NCBI GenBank assembly: GCA_913056375.1
Contig: CAJXNF010000039.1
Location: 1-12,802 of the forward strand
DNA length: 12,802 nucleotides
Source: an uncultured Pseudomonadota bacterium
GTDB taxonomy: Bacteria > SAR324 > NAC60-12
Reading direction: 5' to 3'
Both the position numbers and the translations under genes were made by a program. The first letter of the stretch is position 1. The number at the start of each line of letters is the position of its first letter. Positions 6,943-12,802 of the stretch are shown piece after piece. The notes beneath the pieces are model-generated. The model was not told the DNA's origin. It saw nothing but the letters and a program-made list of their open reading frames with translations, and did no database searches.

Positions 6943-8445
6943 ATGTTACAAAAGTCAGAAAACAAACCCAATATTGTTTTGATCATGCCGGATCAACTCC
7001 GACCTGACTTTCTTGGATGCTACGGCGCTAATTTCATCCAGACCCCTAATATCGATAAGCTTGCCCAACAAGGGTTACAATTCAATCGGGCCTTATCGCC
7101 CTCCCCAATCTGTATTCCAGCTAGGGCATCTCTACTCACAGGACACAATGCTCTCTCCACTGGAGTATTAACGAACAACTACTGGCTGCGCCCAGATCAT
7201 GAGGATTGTGGTCTTCTCAGTTTTACCAGCACCTTATTAGAAAACGGCTATCACACCGAGGGCATCGGCAAGATGCACTTCATCCCCTGGGACCAAGAGG
7301 CTGGGTTCAGTCATCGATGGATTGCTGAAGACAAGCGCCACATCCATATTCAGGATGACTACGCTGATTATTTAGCAGCACAAGGTCTTCGAAAGCTTGC
7401 TGGCACAGAAGAACCTAACTACCGCGAGGGCCGAATGGCTTCGGTCAGCCCAATCCCGTTGGAACATCAAGTAGATGTTTGGGTTGGAGATCGGAGTGTG
7501 GAGTTCATCAAGGATTGTCCTGATGATAGACCATACTTTCTGTGGGTGGCTTTTCCAGGACCCCACGATCCTTACAATCCACCTGCAGAAATTCTTGATT
7601 CCATGTGTCCGGCAGAAGATTTTCCCTTCTCAATTCCTGGAACAGTTGACAGTCAGACCTTCCAAAGAGGGTTTATCCAGGCCCACCTCAATGGATCAGC
7701 CCAAGCAGATTTTCGAGAGTTTCCGGAGTTGGCCAAACAGACCATTCGACGCCACTATGCAGCTTTGGTTCAGATCATTGATCACCAAGTCGGACGAATT
7801 TTAAGCGCTATCGAAGAGCAAGATTCTGAGCGTGAGACGCTGATTTTCTTCACTTCAGATCACGGTGATTTTCTGGGTGATTTTGACATGGTTGGCAAAG
7901 CTTTATTCCACGAATCTTCTTCTCGTATACCGCTGATTGCGAAAGGAACGCCCTATCAGGTTGGACACTCGAGGAGTTTGGTTTCGTTGACAGATCTCTA
8001 TGCAACAATCCTCAGTCAGGCGGGAATAAAAATGATGGCTCAGGACTCCGTGGCAATCCCCACAAAGCCTGATCAGCAGACTCGTAAAAACATCATGGGA
8101 GCCACAGGTGCTGGGCTGATGTGGTGTAACGAGCGCTGGAAATTATCACGCTACAAGAATGGACTCAGTACTTTGTTTGATGTGGAAGCGGACCCCCTCG
8201 AACAAAACAACCTACTTCTTGATCCAGATTTTGCTGATATTCGGAACCAGATGGAAGCAGAGTTGACCAAATCTTTGATGGAAGGTCTGGTTCAGGGGCA
8301 TCAAGAAAAATCATATCCCTACATGACACTCACGCCAGATCATGCTGGGCATCATCGAAATTGGCAGCGCCCCTATCCAGCCAATACCTGGAACAAATCT
8401 GAGGAAATGAAAGCCAATTGGGGCAAAGCAGGGATGCCCGTATGA
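6943..8445 (+). CDS. Type I sulfatase (alkaline phosphatase superfamily), no signal peptide
   Basis: About 500 residues from ATG 6943. Type I sulfatases hydrolyse sulfate esters using a formylglycine made from the Cys of C-x-P-x-R, here CIPARASLLTG with Cys57 and Arg61. Other expected residues are Asp17 (IMPDQLRPD), Lys110 and His112 (GKMHF), His208 (PGPHDP), Asp306 and His307 (SDHGD) and Lys319. The N-terminus NKPNIVLIMPDQ begins the core fold at once with no hydrophobic signal, unlike most exported glycan sulfatases, so a cytoplasmic location is likely. Cys maturation needs a formylglycine-generating enzyme or anSME, not present here. The gene sits between the two permease genes, one base after the first, which ties it to transport. 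ATG 6931 is possible, but 6943 follows an AGGAG (6934-6938) and avoids overlap. Choline-sulfatase or phosphonate monoester hydrolase relatives share the motif, so the substrate is uncertain. Confidence 0.88.
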   Translation: MLQKSENKPNIVLIMPDQLRPDFLGCYGANFIQTPNIDKLAQQGLQFNRALSPSPICIPARASLLTGHNALSTGVLTNNYWLRPDHEDCGLLSFTSTLLENGYHTEGIGKMHFIPWDQEAGFSHRWIAEDKRHIHIQDDYADYLAAQGLRKLAGTEEPNYREGRMASVSPIPLEHQVDVWVGDRSVEFIKDCPDDRPYFLWVAFPGPHDPYNPPAEILDSMCPAEDFPFSIPGTVDSQTFQRGFIQAHLNGSAQADFREFPELAKQTIRRHYAALVQIIDHQVGRILSAIEEQDSERETLIFFTSDHGDFLGDFDMVGKALFHESSSRIPLIAKGTPYQVGHSRSLVSLTDLYATILSQAGIKMMAQDSVAIPTKPDQQTRKNIMGATGAGLMWCNERWKLSRYKNGLSTLFDVEADPLEQNNLLLDPDFADIRNQMEAELTKSLMEGLVQGHQEKSYPYMTLTPDHAGHHRNWQRPYPANTWNKSEEMKANWGKAGMPV

Positions 8446-8471
8446 ATCATTTTGCGCGAGCCTACAGATGA
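8442..8471 (+). other. Nine-codon mini-ORF linking sulfatase and permease genes by two ATGA overlaps
   Basis: ATG 8442 overlaps the sulfatase stop (TGA 8443-8445) and the frame reads MNHFARAYR before TGA 8469-8471, which itself overlaps the permease ATG at 8468. A ribosome ending the sulfatase could restart here and hand over to the permease, which lacks a clear Shine-Dalgarno sequence. The geometry is exact but could be chance; a functional peptide is not claimed. Confidence 0.25.
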
Positions 8472-9601
8472 CTTCTCAAACTACCTTGAGCAGTGAAGCC
8501 CGCGAAAATGTTAAGGACGAGGCCTTTGACGTAGCTCCTAATTGGAAGCTTGTCTGGTGGCGTTTCAAGAAGCATCGGTTAGCTTTAGTCAGTGCATTCG
8601 TACTGTTTGGGATCATTCTAATTGCCTTGTTCCCTGATTTTTTCAGTATCCAAGATCCAAACAAATCGAGCGCTCGTGAATCCTTCATGCCACCTCAAGG
8701 GATTTCTTTTTTCCACGATGGAAGTTTCCAAGTCCATGTGAAACCGCTCAAAGGGAAACGAAATCCAACGACACTCAAGATGGAGTGGGGTGTGGATAAG
8801 AAGAGAATTTTACCACTTCGGTTCTTCACAAGTGGCTATGAATACGAGGTTTTTGGGCTCTTCAAAACAGATCTACACCTCTTTGGTATTGAAAAACCTT
8901 CTGCTCGAAATTCGTTCCACCTACTGGGCACCGATCGTTTAGGCCGTGATCAATGGTCTCGACTGATGCATGGAACCCGAGTTTCACTTTCTATCGGGCT
9001 GGTCGCAGTTGGGCTCAGTATTTTTCTGGGAATCCTGCTCGGTGGAATCTCAGGATATTACGGCGGCTGGCCCGACTTAGTCATTCAAAGGTTGATCGAG
9101 ATCCTTCAGTCCCTGCCACCAATTCCCATCTGGATGGCCTTGACTGCTGCGTTGCCCAGAGACTGGACTGTAGAGCAGACGTATTTTGCGATCACTCTCA
9201 TTCTTTCTCTACTGGGCTGGACTACACTCGGTCGAGAGGTTCGTGGTAGGTTTTTGTCATTAAGAGAAGAAGACTTCGTCATGGCCGCAAAACTTTCAGG
9301 ATGTAGCCAAAGTCGTATCATCTTCCGACACATGCTACCCACCTTCACCAGCCATATCATTGCTACTAGTACGCTTGCGATTCCTGTAATGATCATTAAC
9401 GAAACATTTTTGAGTTTCTTGGGCCTTGGGTTGCGTCCGCCTGCTATCAGTTGGGGAGTACTCTTACAAGAAGCACAGAATCTTCAGTCGATTGCCCTGG
9501 CTCCTTGGTTGTTGCTTCCTGGCTTGGCTGTCATCTTTACCGTTCTTGCGCTCAACATCCTAGGGGATGGCTTGCGTGATGCCGCAGACCCTTATAGTTG
9601 A
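8468..9601 (+). CDS. ABC transporter permease, DppC/OppC type with a long periplasmic loop
   Basis: A 377-residue second channel subunit. WWRFKKHRLALVSAFVLFGII (about 30-50) is the typical OppC N-terminal helix. The conserved HLLGTDRLGRDQWSRLMHGTR follows at 151-171, then the permease core. The EAA loop is at about 259-285 (GRFLSLREEDFVMAAKLSGC) and the C-terminus LNILGDGLRDAADP is standard. The stretch between helix 1 and LGTD is about 90 residues, longer than in DppC and closer in layout to E. coli YejE; it probably projects into the periplasm and may contact the large binding protein. It starts 22 bases after the sulfatase stop with only a weak ribosome binding site. It should form a heterodimer with the upstream permease. 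Confidence 0.92.
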   Translation: MTSQTTLSSEARENVKDEAFDVAPNWKLVWWRFKKHRLALVSAFVLFGIILIALFPDFFSIQDPNKSSARESFMPPQGISFFHDGSFQVHVKPLKGKRNPTTLKMEWGVDKKRILPLRFFTSGYEYEVFGLFKTDLHLFGIEKPSARNSFHLLGTDRLGRDQWSRLMHGTRVSLSIGLVAVGLSIFLGILLGGISGYYGGWPDLVIQRLIEILQSLPPIPIWMALTAALPRDWTVEQTYFAITLILSLLGWTTLGREVRGRFLSLREEDFVMAAKLSGCSQSRIIFRHMLPTFTSHIIATSTLAIPVMIINETFLSFLGLGLRPPAISWGVLLQEAQNLQSIALAPWLLLPGLAVIFTVLALNILGDGLRDAADPYS

Positions 9602-9609
9602 GAATAAAA

Positions 9610-10641
9610 ATGACCAATCAGCCTTTGCTGGAAGTCCGGGATCTGCAGACTGTTTTTGAACTTGATGAGGGGACCGTCAAAGCGGTTGATGGAGTCAGCT
9701 TTGATGTCTATCCGGGGAGGGTTTTAGGGATTGTTGGTGAAAGTGGCTGCGGCAAAAGTGTAACGATCAAGTCAGTCCTACGATTGATCGAAGAACCCGG
9801 CAGAATTGCCAATGGTGCCATTCGCTTCAGGTCAAAAATTCTCGGGAATTCTTCTGCTGAGATGGTTGATCTCGTTCAGTTACCTGCTAAGAGTGCCCAA
9901 TTGAGAGCCCTGCGAGGGAATGAGATCGCACTGATTCCCCAAGAACCCATGGCTGCCTTCAGTCCAGTGCATACCATTGGCAATCAATTGATGGAGGTGA
10001 TTCAACTCCATCAACCCGTCAGTAACGAAGAAGCGAAAAAAATTGCTGTGAATCGTCTCAAAGAAGTTGGGGTTCCAAATCCAGAAGGCGCAATGGATCG
10101 CTATTCGTGGGAACTGAGTGGCGGGCTTCGTCAACGTGCGATGATCGGAATGGCCCTCACCTGTGATCCACTTCTTTTAATAGCTGATGAACCCACCACT
10201 GCGATTGATGTCACCACGCAAGCTCAGGTGCTGAGCCTGCTGCGTAAGCTACAGCAGGAGCATCAGACTTCAATCATCTTCATCACTCATGACCTAGGAG
10301 TGATCGCCCAACTCGCAGATGATGTTGTGGTGATGTACCTGGGCAAGGTGATGGAGAGTGGCCCAGTTGATCAAATTTTCCATAATCCCCAACATCCCTA
10401 CACGCGGGCTCTACTGAGGTCTATTCCAACCGTCCACACCAAGAATCGCAGTCGTCTCCCAACGATTTCAGGATCAATTCCTCATCCTTTTCAAAAACGT
10501 AGCGGCTGTCCCTTTGTGGCCCGTTGCCAAGAGGCTCTCCCGCAACAGAAATGTGCTAATCAAGCACCAGTCCTCAAGGCGATCAATGAACACCAATCAG
10601 TGAGTTGCTTCCTTCATCAAGGTGGGGGCAATGTCAGTTGA
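9610..10641 (+). CDS. ABC transporter ATPase, DppD/OppD type
   Basis: A 343-residue nucleotide-binding subunit. Walker A GESGCGKS is at 43-50, the Q-loop IPQEPM near 109-114, signature LSGGLRQR at 169-176, Walker B LLLIADE at 188-194, and the switch histidine THD at His227. The C-terminal oligopeptide-transporter extension has cysteines at about 300, 306, 315 and 333 (GCPFVARC, QQKC, VSCF), the pattern that binds an iron-sulfur cluster in studied DppD-type ATPases. I chose ATG 9610; a TTG at 9598 overlapping the permease stop has no ribosome binding site. It lies eight bases after the permease and overlaps the next ATPase by 11 bases, so the two ATPases are made together as a heterodimer. Confidence 0.94.
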   Translation: MTNQPLLEVRDLQTVFELDEGTVKAVDGVSFDVYPGRVLGIVGESGCGKSVTIKSVLRLIEEPGRIANGAIRFRSKILGNSSAEMVDLVQLPAKSAQLRALRGNEIALIPQEPMAAFSPVHTIGNQLMEVIQLHQPVSNEEAKKIAVNRLKEVGVPNPEGAMDRYSWELSGGLRQRAMIGMALTCDPLLLIADEPTTAIDVTTQAQVLSLLRKLQQEHQTSIIFITHDLGVIAQLADDVVVMYLGKVMESGPVDQIFHNPQHPYTRALLRSIPTVHTKNRSRLPTISGSIPHPFQKRSGCPFVARCQEALPQQKCANQAPVLKAINEHQSVSCFLHQGGGNVS

Positions 10642-11695
10642 ATCGACCCAATCAAAATTGACAGCTAATACACCAATGCCTCCGGAGCGCTTGCTTGATG
10701 TTAAGCAGCTCAAAAAATATTTTCCGATCCGTAAGGGTTTTTTTAAAAGTGTAGTCGGCCAAGTACGCTCCGTTGATGGGGTTACATTTCACTTAAACCA
10801 GGGAGAGACCTTAGGACTTGTCGGTGAAAGTGGCTGTGGAAAAACAACCACTTCCCGCTGTCTGCTGCGTGCCATCAATCCAACATCTGGGGAAATCCGT
10901 TATCGACAAGCTGATGGACAGTTGGTGGATGTGACAAAACTAGCCAGTGACGAACTGAGACCTCTGCGTCGGGAGATGCAGATGATCTTTCAAGATCCAT
11001 TTGCTTCACTCAATCCTCGAATGAACTTACTGGATCTAGTTGGTGAACCTCTCTTAGTCAACGGTGTCGCCAATCGCAAAGAACGCAGTGATCGAGTCGC
11101 TGATCTGCTTCGTCTTGTGGGCCTCAGGCCAGAATATATGCGTCGATTTCCCCATGCGTTTAGTGGAGGGCAACGGCAAAGAATCGTGATTGCCCGCGCC
11201 CTGGCACTCAATCCTCGTCTGGTCGTAGCCGATGAGCCAGTCTCTGCTTTGGATGTTTCAGTACAGGCCCAGGTACTCAATCTGTTGCTGGATCTCCAGG
11301 AGCAGTTAAAGCTGACGTACTTGTTTGTTGCCCATGACTTGAGTGTTGTCCGTCACATCAGCGATCGCGTGGCAGTAATGTATGTGGGCCGAATCGTAGA
11401 AATGTCTCCAACGGATGAGCTTTTCCTGGCACCAAAGCACCCTTACACCGCAGCTTTGCTATCAGCTGTACCAGTTGCTGATCCTAGAATTCGCTCAAAG
11501 ATGCAACCCTTGGAAGGTGATGTGCCCAGTCCGTCCAATCCCCCTAGTGGCTGCCATTTTCATCCAAGGTGTCCCTTTGCCACTGAGTTGTGTCGGCAAC
11601 AAGCACCAGACTTGGAAGAAGTCCAACCTAATCACTTCGTGGCCTGTCATCGGCAAGCCGAGTTATCATTGCTTGGCGTCTCAGAGCCAACCTGA
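10631..11695 (+). CDS. ABC transporter ATPase, DppF/OppF type
   Basis: A 354-residue partner ATPase. Walker A GESGCGKTT starts at 65, Q-loop IFQDPFASLNPR at 119-130, signature FSGGQRQR at 177-184, Walker B LVVADEPVSALD from 197, and His235 in the switch (AHD). Between strands 1 and 2 it has KKYFPIRKGFFKSVVGQV, the insertion typical of the F-type subunit. Cysteines at 308, 314, 321 and 339 repeat the C-terminal four-cysteine pattern of the first ATPase. ATG 10631 is preceded by a G-rich Shine-Dalgarno-like run (10621-10628), though the spacing is short; GTG 10622 would only add three residues. It overlaps the upstream ATPase and ends 13 bases before the nagA-like gene. Confidence 0.94.
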   Translation: MSVESTQSKLTANTPMPPERLLDVKQLKKYFPIRKGFFKSVVGQVRSVDGVTFHLNQGETLGLVGESGCGKTTTSRCLLRAINPTSGEIRYRQADGQLVDVTKLASDELRPLRREMQMIFQDPFASLNPRMNLLDLVGEPLLVNGVANRKERSDRVADLLRLVGLRPEYMRRFPHAFSGGQRQRIVIARALALNPRLVVADEPVSALDVSVQAQVLNLLLDLQEQLKLTYLFVAHDLSVVRHISDRVAVMYVGRIVEMSPTDELFLAPKHPYTAALLSAVPVADPRIRSKMQPLEGDVPSPSNPPSGCHFHPRCPFATELCRQQAPDLEEVQPNHFVACHRQAELSLLGVSEPT

Positions 11696-11708
11696 TCCTA
11701 GTAGAAAC

Positions 11709-12802
11709 ATGCTCTTTTCAGCTGACCAAAAAGTTCACGTCGACACGCAAGGGGCTCTAAAAGAGTCCCTTCAGCCGGTTGATAGTACAGTTCAATCTGA
11801 ACGGAAGAGAACCCTCGGATTGTGTGATATCCAACTCAATGGCTTTGCTGGCATTGATTTTAACAATCCAGGTTTAAACCCCGAAGATTTTCATCGATCG
11901 ATGCAGGCTCTCCTGAGAACTGGGGTGACCAATGTACTTCCGACTTTGATCACTGCTGACAAAGATGATTTGTATCGAAACTTTGAAGCATTAGAGAGAG
12001 CAAGGGCGTTCTCGCCCATTGCGAAGATGATGGTGCGGGGATATCACCTAGAGGGGCCTTTTCTCAACCCAGCCCAAGGATTTGCAGGTTGTCATCCTTC
12101 TGAGTTCATGGGAAGAAAGCCATCTTGGGAAAAGTTTGCGAGTTGGCAAGCTGCAGCAGGAGGTCGAATCAAGCTGCTGACTGTGGCTCCAGAGATGCCT
12201 GGTGTTCTTGAATTGATTACCAAATGCGTTGAAAGTGGAGTCCGAGTATCTCTTGGTCATACGAACGCTTCGCACGAAGATATCCGAAAAGCTGTGGCGG
12301 CTGGTGCATCGTTATCTACGCATTTGGGCAATGGGGTTGCCCAGTTATTACCAAAGGTTGACAATCCGATCTTGAGCCAACTTGCTGAGGAAGGTCTTTC
12401 TGCTAGTTTTATTGCAGATGGCTTTCATCAGAAACCCCATGTACTACGCGTCTACATCAAAGCTAAGGGTTCAGACCGAACCATCTTAGTCAGTGATGGA
12501 ACAGCAGCATCTGGGACAGTTCCTGGAACCTATTACTTAGGCGCTACAAAAATTCAGTCCAAACCTGAGGGTGTGGTACATCTTTATGGAACCCAGAATC
12601 TTGCTGGTTCAGCGGCCACTCTGCTGGAATGTCTGCAAAATGTCATGAGTTGGTACAACACCACCCTTGAACAAGGAATTCGCTGGACCTCAATCCAACC
12701 TAGACAGCTATTGGGCTGGCCAACAACCCAAAATGTTGGAGATCTTGCTGAGTTAATGGAGTGGGAATACATCAATGACCGATGGCGCCTTGCATCGGTT
12801 CA
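11709..12802 (+). CDS. nagA: N-acetylglucosamine-6-phosphate deacetylase-like amidohydrolase, 3' end cut by window
   Basis: I translated this frame by hand from ATG 11709: 364 codons are open to the window edge and only the C-terminus is missing. NagA removes acetate from GlcNAc-6-phosphate. Core motifs are DIQLNGFAGIDFN (40-52), HLEGPFLNP with Glu115, VAPE (159-162), GHTNAS with His184, THLGNG with His205, DGFH (His240), VSDGTAASG with catalytic-type Asp263, and LAGSAATL (298-305). E. coli NagA has THLFNAM; THLGNG marks a divergent subgroup that lacks most of the N-terminal beta-sandwich. The first 36 residues look unlike the family and contain a hairpin at DNA level, so TTG 11820 is an alternative start. 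It follows the ATPase by 13 bases and belongs to the operon. With nagB it would give fructose-6-phosphate, provided a kinase exists elsewhere. Confidence 0.82.
   Translation, partial: MLFSADQKVHVDTQGALKESLQPVDSTVQSERKRTLGLCDIQLNGFAGIDFNNPGLNPEDFHRSMQALLRTGVTNVLPTLITADKDDLYRNFEALERARAFSPIAKMMVRGYHLEGPFLNPAQGFAGCHPSEFMGRKPSWEKFASWQAAAGGRIKLLTVAPEMPGVLELITKCVESGVRVSLGHTNASHEDIRKAVAAGASLSTHLGNGVAQLLPKVDNPILSQLAEEGLSASFIADGFHQKPHVLRVYIKAKGSDRTILVSDGTAASGTVPGTYYLGATKIQSKPEGVVHLYGTQNLAGSAATLLECLQNVMSWYNTTLEQGIRWTSIQPRQLLGWPTTQNVGDLAELMEWEYINDRWRLASV
11751..11769 (+). repeat. Short hairpin inside the 5' end of the nagA-like gene
   Basis: GGGGCTCT (11751-11758) pairs with AGAGTCCC (11762-11769) around an AAA loop, eight pairs with one G-U. 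Only two T follow, so it is a poor terminator. It lies in the non-conserved N-terminal extension and could be an intercistronic element if translation really starts at TTG 11820. Confidence 0.4.

Noticed and set aside
6931..6945. Upstream start at 6931 for the sulfatase
   Set aside because: It lies inside the permease end without its own ribosome binding site; ATG 6943 follows AGGAG and fits the family N-terminus.
9610..11695. Calling the transporter a peptide or nickel importer from the Opp/Dpp-type subunits
   Set aside because: The same subunit families also serve oligosaccharides, and the sulfatase, NagB, NagA and epimerase neighbours argue against assuming peptides.

Overview
This looks like chromosomal DNA of a free-living heterotrophic bacterium, probably Gram-negative. 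The substrate-binding protein carries a Sec-type signal peptide with an AxA-like cleavage site rather than a lipobox. A phytanoyl-CoA-dioxygenase-type sequence, a type I sulfatase and an Opp-type importer for catabolism sit together, a combination familiar from marine and sponge-associated lineages (SAR324, Poribacteria, Planctomycetes/Verrucomicrobia). The sequence alone does not fix the taxon. I saw no rRNA, tRNA, CRISPR array, insertion sequence or phage gene.

Left edge (1-1334, minus strand): a 3'-truncated gene for a membrane protein with about seven transmembrane segments, running into an SPFH/band-7 (HflK-like) domain. Its start faces the start of everything else. At about 1335-1400 the sequence changes abruptly into the middle of a phytanoyl-CoA-dioxygenase family gene that has lost its N-terminal half, including the HxD iron ligands. 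The GC content of hand-counted rows also drops here. This is either a rearrangement scar or an assembly junction.

Right of the junction (1365-12802, plus strand), every gene points the same way and spacing is very tight. The first group is the phyH remnant, an AGE-family sugar 2-epimerase/isomerase and a NagB-type glucosamine-6-phosphate deaminase, joined by ATGA stop/start overlaps. A 124-base leader follows, with a perfect 10-bp palindrome, a small hairpin and a good ribosome binding site. The second group is a family-5 substrate-binding protein, a DppB/OppB-type permease, a cytoplasmic-looking sulfatase, a DppC/OppC-type permease, two Opp-type ATPases and a NagA-like deacetylase that runs off the right end. 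A strong stem-loop lies between the binding-protein gene and the first permease gene.

Taken together (inference): the transporter probably imports a sulfated amino sugar or short sulfated glycan. The sulfatase, which has no visible signal peptide and is encoded between the two permease genes, would remove sulfate inside the cell. The epimerase would adjust the C2 configuration, and NagA and NagB would feed the product into glycolysis as fructose-6-phosphate. No sugar kinase, glycosidase, regulator or sulfatase-maturing enzyme is visible, so the pathway is incomplete in this window. The Opp-type transporter by itself does not prove a sugar substrate.
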